This document shows, piece after piece, positions 34,819 to 46,704 of a stretch of 64,000 nucleotides of DNA. The position numbers and the translations under genes were made by a program. Source of the stretch: Acanthochlamys bracteata. Taxonomy: Eukaryota; Streptophyta; Magnoliopsida; Pandanales; Velloziaceae. Below the pieces are notes generated by a model, which did not search any database, had not been told where the DNA came from, and saw only the letters and a program-made list of their open reading frames with translations. How positions within the stretch are numbered: the stretch's first letter is position 1; each line of letters starts with the position of its first letter. Location of the stretch: positions 6,642,463 to 6,706,462 of the forward strand of contig CM034134.1 of the NCBI GenBank assembly GCA_019914995.1, read 5' to 3'.

Positions 34819-36767
34819 ATGGCGAATTCGTCTTCTGTTGATCCATACCTTAGCCCTTTTTTGCAAGACCATTTTATGGCAAATCATTATCGGACAGTCA
34901 TAAAGGCTAATTACTGGTGATTTCTACCAGAATCTTCGACAACTTCAATTTCTAAGCAATCACGTCAACGACAATTAGAAAGTCAAAAACTTCGGCAATA
35001 TTATCCTCCATGAAGAGCATATACAACCCAACCATAATTTTTACCCATCATCTTCTCAGCACAAGCAATAGTCAGCACGACCGCCGTCGCACAAACAATA
35101 TTCAGTTTTAATATCAGAACCCGACAGGTATCCTCATTCTCTGCCGCCACCTCTTTATGATGATCCTTCTTATTATAACATCAGCTCTATCTATCAAAAT
35201 ACTTCATATCATAATATTTCTTATAACATAAGTCCTACCTACCCTAATATTTCACCACCTATAAAGCAATACCCTAATATTTCTATAATGATTCCTAATT
35301 ATCCTGTGCCTACAAATAATTCCACACCGGTCCTTATCCCTTCAGCAATCTGCCTATGTGATCATTGTCTACAATCCTATCAACACTATCCGTAGCATCA
35401 GCAATACCATAATTATGATGCTTATCCACAATGCTGTCAGCATCATGATACACGGCAAATTAACCAGCAGTTAGACTAACAAGAACAACATTATTATCCT
35501 ATACCTGCACCTACAGCGTACCAAACACCAACTTCTAACCCCTTACGATCATACCCCAGCAATCTTACTCATAATTTTTGTACACAGCCGCGCCTTACCG
35601 CCCGCACAGCTACGAACGAAAACACCTTTCCTTCACCGGTAACACTTTTCTCTTCTTCGCCCCCTCCATGTAACCTTCCTTCTCCAACCAAAACTTTTGC
35701 CACCATCACCACCGAATCCAAAGCATCACCGCCATTAAGAAAGTTTAGCTCGTTAGAGCGGCTAGACACCTTGACGGAGAAACTCAACCAACTCACCAAA
35801 CTTATTTTTGGGATGCAACGAGCTGGCACAGCTTCGGAAGATCTTGGATTCGAAGCCTCCAAACTGCCAACATCGTCGCCGCGCATCGAACCCGAACCTT
35901 CAATGAAGCCCAAAGAAATTGAGCACGCCGACTCGATCTCTGAGAGAATTTCAACGAAACAACCTAAGGAGAAAGAACTTCATGGGATTTCTCCAGTGAA
36001 CTCCGAGTTTGCACGTCCGGAACCGATTTCATTTCCGGCGATCTTAAAGAGCTACACCCCGCACGATGACCTTGCTCTCTCAAGTTGGAACAAGCTCTCA
36101 GGTTTTGCCGACAAAAGCTCAAAATTTTTGCCGGCGTGCAATGAAAAATTGAGGCGACTTGACCCACGGCCTCTCGATCGCCATAAATTCGGACCCCGAA
36201 ATCGCACGCCGACCGTATCCTGGTTCGCAATAGATCCTGTAGAGCAGAATGTCACTGCTCTTCGACACTATGTGCCGACGACTAATTCGTGTGCTCTGGC
36301 GAAGGAGACTATGATGGCTGTAAAGGAACAAGGTGAGCAACTTAAATTGCTTGGATGGTTTGGGAACAGGTCTGCGCCCACGTTCGTCGAGCTTGAAGAT
36401 GCATTCAATTCCCTCACTATTGATCCTAAATTTCAAAAGAAGTTTTTCGATCAACATAGTTCTTGCTCATCGTACTACGCTCCTGTAGCCTACTTGTTTT
36501 CAGTTGATCCAGGAGAGCAGCTCACCTTTACATCTCGACTCACCCACCGCAAGACAAAACTCTGGACCTTCTTGGGCAATCAACTCTATGGTTCAGAGTC
36601 CACTTTCCTTGAGAAGATCACCCAAGGAAGTGCTTGACATCTTAAATAGCAAGGTACTTCCTTATGAGGTTTTGAAGCACAAAGTTGCAGTTGCGATTGC
36701 TATAGTGCAGTCCATTGGTCACATGCTCCACCAGCTCCTCTATGAGAATGACTTCAACACCGAGTAG
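34819..36767 (+). pseudogene. Internal ORF of non-autonomous element, function unknown
   Basis: Starts ATG at 34819 (MANSSSVDPYLSPFLQ), soon interrupted by a stop near 34918. From about 35100 to 35560 it encodes a Tyr/Pro/Asn/Gln-rich stretch with several stops. The longest open part, 35771-36637 (288 codons), reads as Ser/Pro/Glu-rich and then a globular-looking part (LKSYTPHDDLALSSWNKLSG; LLGWFGNRSAPTFVELEDAF). A +1 frame (36504-36767) carries on with SPKEVLDILNSKVLPYEVLK. I recognise no gag knuckle, protease or enzyme. Position and composition suggest a diverged gag-like or carrier protein; a captured host sequence is possible. Codon use is more GC-rich than the surroundings. Confidence 0.5.
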
Positions 36768-36786
36768 GTTTTACCTTTAGTCAACT

Positions 36787-37001
36787 TGTTATGTTTTAAA
36801 TCAGTTTCTACCACATATAACGGAGAAAGGATAGTTTCTCTTATAAATAACGAATAAACTGATATAAATAAGAGTCCTTGTACTAATAAAAGTTCAGGAA
36901 GAAGAATTGAATTAGGTATTTTATTTTAGTCTTATCATTAATTTCTTAGTTTTATCTAATATAGAATAATTTTGCGGTTCGTGTGATCACGAATCATAAT
37001 A
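36787..37001 (+). repeat. 3' LTR of non-autonomous element (shortened)
   Basis: 215 bp from TGTTATGTTTTAAATC to GAATCATAATA. Aligns with the last part of the 5' LTR (TTGCGGTTCGTGTGATCACG). About 100 bp of the U3 part are missing or unalignable, and the last bases have changed from TAACA to TAATA. Confidence 0.75.
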
Positions 37002-37128
37002 GAAGCACGTTGAAGTCAACAACGCTTCCGCGATGACTGCTGATGAACGCGCTGCTAAGGAAGATCTCAGGTCCTGGGATGCTGATTTCGTCAAAGTTGG
37101 TCAGGCTATCCTGTTCGATCTCATATTG

Positions 37129-37721
37129 GTATAAAAACTCTGAAGTGGTTGTTTTCTGGATTTTACTCGAAAAACATGTTAGATTGCTAGCATTTGCTTG
37201 GTTTTTGTGGTTGTTTTAAAGTTTGTTATCACGTTTCCGATCTTTGAATTCCAGTTTATTTGTTCTCCCCTCCATATAATAATATTCTCATACATATTTT
37301 TATTAATTCTCTCTTTTTATCTCTGAGTTTTTCTACTTCTCTGGATATCTATCTGAATTAATTTGAAGAGAAATGATGGTGGTTTGTAGTGTTAGCTGGA
37401 AGGACCACACAGCCCTTAATTGGACAGAAATTTGGTACCTCTGTTCTTTATATGAAAGTGTTGATCGACTCTTTTTTTATTTTTGTCAATCTTGAAATTT
37501 GTTGTCGTGGTGTCTACTTTTTCTAGCATTCTTCTCTGCTTCTGCAAGTTCATTGATTGATCAATTAAGAAGAGTGATTGGTTGATGGAGTGGTTGCTAG
37601 TTTTGGTTGGTGAAAAAATGACTTGTTTGGTTTTGATTCCCTTCTTTTATGGCAGCAGCTTGCATGATCCATCAGCTACATAATAATGTAGAGATCTTGA
37701 ACAACTGCTCATTTTTCTTAA
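37129..37721 (+). other. Intron-like sequence between SKP1 and GAPDH fragments
   Basis: T-rich sequence after the SKP1 splice donor. No SKP1 second exon and no GAPDH start codon in context is recognisable. It may be what is left of the SKP1 intron joined to the 5' intron or leader of a GAPDH gene. Confidence 0.4.
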
Positions 37722-39112
37722 GTTTTGGTGAGGATTGGAAGGCTCGTTGCAAGGGTAGCCCTCCAGAGTGATGATGGCTTGTTGCTATCAAGGATTCCTT
37801 CATCTCTAGCGACTACATGGTATATTTTGAATTGTATGATGATCTATCTATTTTGATGTTTATCTATGCTAGTTTGTCGGTTTTTGAGGCTGCTTGTGTA
37901 GGATTCTACGTTAATTTTTATGATTTCTTAGCTGTACATGTATCTGAAGTTTGTTGGTATTAGTTGTTGGTCTTCTGTAGTGCTTTGTTCTTGTGGTTGT
38001 TGGTTGGTTATTTGTATACATTACGTAATTTTGTTGGCTGCTCCATGGTAACTTGATTTGCTTCTTAGTTGGTTGGTTTGTGTTGAACCTTATCCAGTGG
38101 GCTGTTCCATATGATAAGTTAGATTTTGCTCAAACTAATAGTAGCATTTATGGTCTTCTTCTTGGTAATACTTTATCAGTTGCTTATTGGTGGCTTTGCT
38201 TCTAGTTCGGTATGGTTCCTTGGATAGGTATTTTAATTGCACTGATACCCTTTATGAGATATAATAATATTTGAGTATGCATTTTATGTTGCTGGTCAAG
38301 GTTAATGGCAAGAACTTGAAATGTTAGAAAGATATGGTTATTTCCTTGAAGGGGAATACTTATTTTCTTCTTTTTTTGGTTATCTAATTCGGTCCTATGT
38401 TTAAGCAATTACATGGAATCGTTTTTCTTAACCGTTCCACTTGCGGCATTATTTTTGTGTCTGTTGAGTACTTGGTTTTTAATTATTGAATCTTCTTGTC
38501 AATGTCTACTCTTGTGTTCCTCTAATGGTATTACGTGGATGAACCTAAACTAGAGTTCATTAGAATTCTTCATTACGTTGTATAGTGAGGATGCTTATCC
38601 ATTAATGGAAGTGAGCGCTCAAAGTAATTTTTCTGTGAATAGCTTAGGTGCCTCTGCTTATTAGCTGTATAGTTCCTTGTCTTTATAGTAGCGTGTGGTT
38701 TCCTGCCTTTTAATTTCAATAATATCTGCATTCTCATGCCTGACTATTATTTATAGCGAGTGTGATACTATCCCTAGTACATTTAGCTTTCTTTCTTTAG
38801 GTATAACAGTTCTTGCAAATCTATACAGACTTGCATGTTCAAGTATGACACAGTGAAAGGGGTATTGGGAGCACCATAAAATTAAGTCAAGGATGAGAGA
38901 ACTCTTCGTTTTGGTGAGAAACTAGATGCAGATTTGGAATGAGGTACGTCAATAGTACTCTTGCTTCGTATAGCCATAATTTCCCTACTCTATGACTGAC
39001 TGCTTCTTGGATTGATAAGGAACCCTGACGGCGAATATGCTGTGGAATGTGCTGGTGTCTTTACAGCGAAGGATAATGCTGCTGCACATTTGAAGGCACT
39101 CACTTATTTATA
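37722..39112 (+). pseudogene. Cytosolic GAPDH (GAPC) pseudogene, introns retained
   Basis: Three exon pieces in order. 37722-37819 encodes the NAD-binding N-terminus (RIGRLVARVALQSDD, then after a 1-base loss LVAIKDSFISSDYM) and ends at a GT donor. 38829-38943 follows a CAG acceptor and reads TCMFKYDTVKG, VKDERTLRFGEK and FGM, with an in-frame stop. 39020-39112 resumes NPDGEYAVECAGVFTAKDNA and AAHLK. The AG|G split of the Arg codon between the last two pieces matches a normal phase-2 intron. The catalytic Cys region (SNASCTTN in the family) is absent. A GATGCAGCCAAGTTTCTTGT piece near 40327 may be the next exon. GAPDH oxidises glyceraldehyde-3-phosphate in glycolysis; this copy cannot. Kept introns mean duplication at the DNA level. 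Confidence 0.85.
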
Positions 39113-39145
39113 TTGAGGAATGTGCAACCGTTATTTCCTAAAGCG

Positions 39146-39960
39146 TAGATATGACAATTTGAGTTCATGGATCAGTTTTGAGTCAACCTATTTAATAATC
39201 GGATCAAATTCGTTCAATTTTAATTCGATCCATAAATTTATACGGATCAAAATTATCTAATCCTGATCCAATTTATTAATAATCGGATCAAATTCGGATC
39301 GAGCTATTTAATAATTAAAACTATTAATTATGAAAGCGTACGATGTTTTTAGCGATGAGATATAGTGAATGTCCGTCAAAATATGCATTTTTTAATATTT
39401 TTATCGATCTTTAAAATATTCAAAAAAATTTTATTTTTATTATTAGTTTTTAAAAATATGTAACGACAGCTAAAATTTTATGATTATAAATATACACTAA
39501 TAATTTTGATAAAAATTTTGATAAATATAACTATTTAACAAAATTTATTTAAAAATTTGTATATGAAATTGAAATTCGTTATTACAGAAATATTTATATA
39601 GTAATATTTTCGATAATATTATAATTTTTATTTTACATTATTTTACTAAAATATAAAAATAATAATTAATTATAATTATATATAATTTAATAATTTATAA
39701 ATTATTATTGATTATTTTATTGTTAATATTTTAATATGCAGAAAGAAAAAATTAAATATTATTTTGTAAAGATATAATAATTTGGATTGGTGGGTCAATT
39801 TTAGATTAACTTGGATCGATTCATTTAATAATCGGATCAAATTTGTTCAAGCTAATCTAACTCATATATTTATACGGGTCAAATTTGGTAATCCTAACTC
39901 TGATTAAATAAGTCAGTTTCGGATCGCGGTTTCGGATCGGATCATATATTGCCACCTCTA
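39146..39960. mobile_element. Non-autonomous hAT-like element, 815 bp
   Basis: Degraded left end TAGATATGACAATTTGAG and good right end ATATATTGCCACCTCTA. Flanks CTAAAGCG and TTAAAGAG agree at six of eight bases, as expected from an old 8-bp duplication. The interior matches the copies at 45858 and 60110, including AATCGGATCAAATTCGTTCA and GAGATATAGTGAAT. No coding capacity. Confidence 0.7.
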
Positions 39961-42900
39961 TTAAAGAGCAGTTTTAAAGCATGTTAACTTTCAAGTCATT
40001 CAATTAATCCTTCTAGGTTAATGTGTAGCTTGAATGGTACTAAGAGATTATTTTATCAAGTGCTGTATTTACAAATTTAAGACAGTGAGAATGATGCTTG
40101 AATTGTTTGCTTTTAGTTTATTGCTAAATGTCTCAAGTATGTGGTTCTACATGGCTATCTTTTGCAGTAGTTTTTAGGATCATAAGACTGGCTTTAACGT
40201 AAACCTATTATGGATGGGTACACATGGGCATCCGTGTGTTAAACTTTTCCACTTAACTTTGTTTTCTAACTCACACAAAACTTTCTTTCTTTGGTTGCTA
40301 ACTAATAGCTGGAACATTTTTTAGTTGATGCAGCCAAGTTTCTTGTTGGAGCAGGTAACAAGCATAGAGTTAAACAAAACTGAAGTGGACTTGTAGGACT
40401 TTGATCACTATATAGTTTTTCGTTTTCCAAGCAGGTCTTTTACAGAAAGTCAATTTGTTATTGTCATACAGAATCGATTAATGTTTCATGTATGCACATA
40501 AGTAAATAAGTAAATCTGTAAGCTAATTACATATTTTTATAATGCAGATTGTTTATAGACACATACATATCCATTTGTATTATATGATCAATTATATACC
40601 CATTCTATCAATTTCAAATAAAGATTTTGAGCTATTTTCTTCAATCTTTTTTCTTGAACATCTATACGTACATGTTCTTTTAAATTTTCTAACTGTATTT
40701 TCTTCTAACTGTAGTATCAGACTATTAATAAAGTATTAATAGACGTATTCTGTTATAAAGAAATTTTTAAATAATATATAAAATATGATTTAGAAATTTA
40801 ATAATCTAGTAACTATTGTATGTCTAAATATATGTCTGTTATTATATATCTAATAAAAGTAAACAAGAGTTGCGTCAAATATATAGTTAGTTTTATATTT
40901 TAAACAGTATAATATAGTAAAATTTTATTCAAATATTTTTAACTATGAAGCTGTTTGTTTAAGCAAAGCCCAAGTAGTTTTAAACATAAAGTAATTTTAA
41001 CCTGAAATCTCCAAGTTCCAACTTAGCTAAATGGGGCCTATGCAATCGATCAAAGAGAATATCGAAAGCAAGGACTTTCTGGAATGAATATTTGTTCAAT
41101 ACTTTCATAATAGATTAGTGTTAGGAAATACATTTGATTCTAAAACACAAGAAATTTATATTTAGTATAATCATATTTCAATGAAGAGCAATGCTTTATA
41201 TTTATTTATTACAAAGTTTTAAAACCCATAAAAAAATGGTAAGTAGAAAGAAACATATCAATTTAGCATAAGGAGTAAGAATAATTCAACAACCGTTCCC
41301 AATATTCACTTGAATGCATGACTTTCCTTTGCAAAATATTGCCGATCTTCTTAATAGGTAATTCTCACTCTTCTTTTCCACCAGTTAACCAATTTCGATA
41401 AGTTTTGCATAAGTACTGATAAATGTAGAAAACAATAAGTGAAGCATTCCAACTAATTTTAACTATGTATGCGTTTTTTTCACAAAAAAAATAATTTTCT
41501 AAAAAGTAAAATAATTTTTAAAAATACTTTCAATTCTAAAGCTAAAACACCTTATTATAAGTGACTATATATTAGAAGAAAATTGTGGTTGCTTATTAAT
41601 CTGTTGAGATAAAGCTAAACAATTAACTATTATAAAAAAAATTAGATTATGTTTGTTAATTATTCTACCAAACAAGCTATAAGTCAATTCTTTTTTCAAC
41701 ACATTGCAGTTGTCTACATTGACAATGTCAATAGGTTTTACCAAGACAACGCGGACTTGGAATTCCGAGATTTTGACATTGAAAAGTTATTATGTCTTTT
41801 TATCTTTTTAGAACTTTCCGAACAAATTCAAGAACATATTTGAAATTGTTTATCAATCTTAACACATTTTTTTAATTTAAAAAAAATTATACATCATTTT
41901 TTAAATTTTTTAAATTTTCAAAAATACAGATAAAATATAAATTATCAAATCATTATATATATAATTTTTATATTTAAAAATTTTATATAATAAAATATTT
42001 AAAATACTTTTAAAATTTTTTTATAATAAGCACTTTTAAATAATCATTAAGTTGACCACGAAACTTTAATGCACTCTGCTAATCATCGAATTTAAATTAA
42101 AAATATCTAATATTTTAAATAATATTTAGCTGGTGTATCATAATCAACCTTCTAATTATAATATTCTACTAATTAAGGTCTTAAGTTGACTTTTTCTACG
42201 AGCCATTGTGCATTGACTACAATTCTAAAATTACATATTTGCTTGGGAGAGTTATTTATTATGCAGTTTCCAGTCCACTAACAAAAAAATATTCCTCATT
42301 AAAAAGTAGATATTAATGTTAAGTCATTTGAGGTTCCGTTTCACTCCATTTTAAAAATTTTAATTTATTTTATATATATTAATAAATTTTATATAATATT
42401 TTATAAAATTTTATATAACAATTTAAAAAATATAATTATAAAATATAATTATTTATTATTATTATTATTATTTTGAATAAAAAAATAAAATTTATTTTTT
42501 GAAAAAAATAAAAATATTTTTTATTTTACAAAAATATCTATTTAAAAGTAATCCCAGACGTGTAAAGTTTGATTATTTCAAAACGTTCTACTCGAGCTTT
42601 TACATTAAGATTTTTTCATTAACAAATATGCTTTTAATTTTTTCTTTTGATTTTGTTATAGAGACCTCTTTGAAGTTTCCAAAATTTCTAACTCCATCTT
42701 TTATATTCATTATCCGAAATATTCGTAAATGTTCAAGAAATTCAAGCACTCCCTTAGATGATTGGAAGCCATTTCATGTGATCTTATAGGTTCATTTTAG
42801 ACAATATTCCTAAGTTCTAGTTCCGTAGTGCTCGCAATATTTCGTTGTTTCTATACATTGAAAATATTGAAAACCAAAATTTGAAATTCCGTGCTGTTTG

Positions 42901-44250
42901 AATGCGCCGATGTGGGATTTTAAAAGTTACATATTAAAATACAAATTTTTCAACATAATTTTAATATTTTATCATATGTAGATAAACTTTAAATATGAAC
43001 TATATAAATTTTTTTATAAAAATCAATATAAAATATTGGAAATGAATTGAAAATCACTTCAGTTGGAAGTGACTGTCGTCTTTAAATAAATATAAAAAAC
43101 TTTCAAAAAAAAAATTATTTTATATAAAGAGCTTTTTTAAAATATGCAAAAATAAATTTTTAAAATAATAAATAATTTTTTTAATGAGTTAAACATAAGC
43201 TTTATTTTTTATTTAAGACTAAATTCAAAATAAAACTAAATTTTAAAAAATTAGATAACAAATTTTAATAGTAAAATTTAAATATAGTTAGCAGTTTAAT
43301 AAATAATTAAATATATGAATTTTTTTGAAATTTAAAAAACAGACCCAAAACCAAACACTCGGTTGACCAAAATGAACCGAACAAGAAGTTCAAAGTTAAT
43401 CAACTACTGATACTCTTCTAAGAACTTTCCATGCGTAGAAATGCAAAAAATGCTTACCTTAATAAACACAATCTAATTCACCATTCATATAATGTAATAT
43501 GTTTACAACCTACATTAGAACTTCCGAGAAATCTCTTCTTACTAGTAACAATATGTAACAGAATTATTTAAAAGTATTTATGAAATAATTTTTTTATAAT
43601 AGATGAATTCTGTCATACTTCCATAAAAAAGTTTTAATATTTTGATTTTATTAAATAATAAAAATAATTTATTATGTAAAATTTTTTTATTTTTTAAATT
43701 TTAAAATAAATTATATACTATTATAAAAATATATTTAAAAATATATAATTAATAATTAATAATGAATTTTTGTATAATGAAACGTCGAACGGATGGATAT
43801 ATATCACAAAATAGAAAAGATAAGAATAATATTTCGATAAAAAAAGGAAAAAAAACAGAGAACATATTCTTAGTGGAGATCTAATAATTGGATTGGCATC
43901 AAAAGCTAATCCTAACTTTGCCGCAATAACAAGCTTCAAGTTGCAAAGTCTGTAAGGAATTTCTTAGTGCTAGACAAAATATAATTTTCAACATTTTTAG
44001 ATCACTAAATAGGGTATAGTGGATGATTGATAATTATTATAGTATGATCTTTTATTCTAAAGAATGTATACATTTTTAATAAATATTATATAGTTTTTTC
44101 AATAATTATTTTAAAATTTTTAAAAATATAAATTTTATTTATACAAAACTTTTTATTTGAAATACTTGCAAATATTCCGTAGTCAAATTAAAAATGTACC
44201 TATTATGATAACGCGCAAAAACACTAGAACTCGGGAATAAAGTTTTGCAT
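39961..44250. other. AT-rich intergenic DNA
   Basis: No gene is recognised apart from the possible GAPDH piece near 40327. Open frames here (for example 40542-40739, 41649-41843, 42499-42789 and 43721-43939) are Phe/Ile/Lys/Asn-rich, as expected by chance at this composition. Several stretches (41880-42050, 42340-42500, 43000-43200, 43570-43740) resemble worn Tourist-like MITE cores. An (ATT)n run lies at about 42449-42472. Confidence 0.55.
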
Positions 44251-44263
44251 TAGTGAAAGACCT

Positions 44264-44488
44264 GATCAGTCATTTGGAAGTATTGTTAAAATATAATTTT
44301 TTAGAAATAAGTTTTATTTTTTTATTTCTAAAAAAATAAAAATATATAATAAAAAAATTTTATTATATAAATTTTCTATATTTTTAAATTTTTAAATAAA
44401 ATTTTTCAATATTTATAAAATATATATAAAGAAAACATAAATAAAAAACTAGAAAAATAATTTTTTAATAAATTGAATCAAACAGTCC
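44264..44488. repeat. Degenerate Tourist-like MITE
   Basis: Opens near CAGTCATTTGGAAGTATTG, ends AATCAAACAGTCC followed by TTA, with the same A/T core as the copy at 44826. The left TTA is not kept. Confidence 0.5.
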
Positions 44489-44825
44489 TTAAAGATGTCA
44501 CGTAACTGTAAGTGGTGGTCAGTTGCTGAAGAACGTAAGAAATTAAGAATATGGCCTCACGACACAATAACCGACCGTTGGTCGCTGCCGCTCATCTCAG
44601 GCTCTTGGCAATTTGTTTTAATAATTTTTCGCTCAAATTTTTATATTTTATTTTTAATAAAAAGTTCATAATTAGTTTATAATTTTTATTCATATTTAGT
44701 TTTCTCAAAACAAAATATTAAATTCGTTTCTCTAAAAAACATATTTTATTTTAAAAAACTAATCATTTTCCAACATTTTTCTAATCTTTTCTAGCCGGAA
44801 CCCACCCCTCTTCTAGAATGATTTA

Positions 44826-45084
44826 GGAGACATTTGGTAGTGATTATGAAATAGAGTTTTTCTAAAATAAAAAATATTTTTGTTTTTTTGAAAAACGAGC
44901 TTTATTTTTTTACTTTCAAAAAAATAATAAAAATATACAATAAAAAGATCTCACTTCGTAGAATTTTTTTACACTATCAAATTTTTTAAATAAATTTTTT
45001 AAATAATTATAAAATATGTATTAAAAAACATAAAATTAAAAAAAATTAAAAAATTATTTATGATAAGCAGTGCCAAACGCAGCC
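44826..45084. mobile_element. Tourist-like MITE with TTA duplication
   Basis: 259 bp. TTA at 44823-44825 and 45085-45087. Ends GGAGACATTTGGTAGTGATT and, reversed, GGCTGCGTTTGGCACTGCTT. A 3-bp TTA duplication with TTTGG-type ends fits the PIF/Harbinger superfamily. No coding capacity. Confidence 0.7.
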
Positions 45085-45099
45085 TTAAGTTACTAGGAA

Positions 45100-45790
45100 G
45101 GCGTTTGGCTTAGATAATTAAGTGATTTTTATTTCAAAAGATAACTTAATAAAATTTTTAATATTCTATAAATTTTTAATAAACAATTAAAATGACATTA
45201 ATATTTTCATATAAAAAATAAATTTCGTTGTAAAATTATTCTAAAATTCCATTCCGTTTACAAAAACTTTGTTATAAGCATTACTAACAGTCTCCTAATA
45301 AATATCATTGCTCTAAAACTACTATTATTATTATTGCGTTATCAGCGAATTATAAATAGTTAATCAGAATATTTAATATTAAATACAATTTTTTTTTAAC
45401 ATATTTTTAATCCATATTTAATTTTTAAAGTTCCAAAAATAATTTTTTTTTATAAAGTAAGTTGAAGGTAGTCATTGATATATTGAAAATTTTAGGAAAA
45501 CAAAATAATTATTTGCATTCTGCTTCGCTGTTTACTTTTAGACCGTTACTTTGAAAAGTAAAAAGACTAATTTATTTAGTGCTTCTACAACAATTTTTTA
45601 AAATAAAAAATATTTTGAAATTATACTTTATTTTTTATTGTAAAATATAATAAAATAATAATAATAATAATAATAATAATATTTAAGATATACTTTTTAA
45701 AAATTTTCAAGAATTTTTATAAAATATTATAAGAAAAAGTATAGACAATTTTGTAAAAAAAACTTGGAACCAAACGTTCTCCAAACTCGT
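45100..45790. repeat. AT-rich stretch with further MITE-like pieces and (AAT)n
   Basis: GGCGTTTGGCTTAGATAATT near 45107 and AACAGTCTCCTAATAAAT near 45285 look like the ends of another worn element. An (AAT)n microsatellite lies at 45652-45682. A third MITE-like core runs from about 45570 to 45785, ending ACCAAACGTTCTCC. Confidence 0.45.
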
Positions 45791-45857
45791 TGCAAAACGA
45801 TGCCTAAGTCGCAATAAACGACTTAAGGGATGTGGTTTATGGGGTTTATAATATTAA

Positions 45858-46704
45858 TAGTGGTGACAATTTAAATTATTGGGTCGGTTTTAAGTCGATC
45901 TATTTAATAATTAGATTAAATTCGTTTAACTCTAACTTAATTTATAAATTTATACGGATTAAATTTATCAATAACTTAATATATTTAATAAATAGGTCAA
46001 ATTTAGATCAACTTATTTAATAATTATAATTTTTAATTCTATACTTTTAATATTGAGTGAAATTATATTAAATTAGTTGAAATAAATATACACAATGTTC
46101 TTGTTGAAGAGATACGATGAGTGTTCGTCAAAATGTGCATTTCTTAATATCTTCATTGGCCCTTACAATATTTTAAAAAATATTTTTATTTTATATTTTA
46201 AAAATATGTGGTGGTCGCTGAAATTTTATAATTTTAAATACATAGTAATACTTTCAAAGAGTTTGATAGAATAGCTAACTAACAAAATTTTGAAAAGAAA
46301 AATTTCTACAAAATAGAAATTTGTTATTAAAAAAATACCTACATAGTAATACTCTTGCAAATATTATAATTCTTATTTTATACTATTTTACTAAAATATA
46401 AAAACAAATAATTAATTATTAATATAACATAGTTTAATCATTTATAAATTATTATTATTGATTTTTTTTTACCAAAATTTTATTATATGATTAGAAAAAA
46501 TAAGAAAAAAGTTATTTTTTCAAAATGTGATATTTCGGATTGGTAAGTCAATTACGGATCAACAAATTTAATAAACACATTAAATTCGTTCAATCCTAAA
46601 TTAACCCATATATTTATATGTGGCAATTTTTTCAATCCTAATCCGAATTAAATAGATAAAATTTTGAATTAAATTTTCGAATCAGATTATATATTGCCAC
46701 TCTA
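45858..46704. mobile_element. Non-autonomous hAT-like element, 847 bp
   Basis: Left end TAGTGGTGACAATTT and right end ATATTGCCACTCTA. Internal words TTGGGTCGGTTTTAAGTCGA and TCGTCAAAATGTGCATTTCT are shared with the 39146 and 60110 copies. The target duplication is no longer clear. Confidence 0.65.

Larger units (their letters stand above)
34480..37001 (+). mobile_element. Non-autonomous LTR retrotransposon inside the SKP1 pseudogene
   Basis: 5' LTR 34480-34796 (TGTTACAATATG to CCTAACA), primer site TTGGTATCAGTGG at 34798, internal region about 2 kb, 3' LTR about 36787-37001. The target duplication GAAGC lies at 34475-34479 and 37002-37006 and restores the SKP1 reading across the gap. Terminal TGTTA/TAACA and the tRNA-iMet site point to a copia-type origin. 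The inside has no protease, RT or integrase. The element is thus a short parasite of autonomous relatives. Confidence 0.88.
34316..37128 (+). pseudogene. SKP1-like pseudogene, first exon split by an LTR retrotransposon
   Basis: Left part 34316-34479 encodes EEFEVEEEFAMEA, then after a 2-nt loss TIRHIIKDGCVESEIPLPNV, then after another frameshift ILSKVIGYCKK. Right part 37002-37128 resumes exactly with KKHVEV and reads LRSWDADFVKVGQAILFDLI. This is the N-terminal BTB/POZ-like half of plant SKP1 (ASK), the adaptor joining cullin-1 to F-box proteins in SCF ubiquitin ligases. ATATTG|GTATAA at 37126-37134 matches the donor site of the single intron of plant SKP1 genes. No second exon (the F-box-binding C-terminal part) is found downstream. 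The interruption 34480-37001 is a retroelement flanked by GAAGC on both sides. Two frameshifts, the insertion and the missing exon make it dead. The retained donor site argues for a DNA-level duplicate, not a retrocopy. Confidence 0.88.

Noticed and set aside
35569..36457. Several minus-strand frames opposite the 288-codon ORF
   Set aside because: Overlap the plus-strand ORF of the non-autonomous element and show no domain; shadows.
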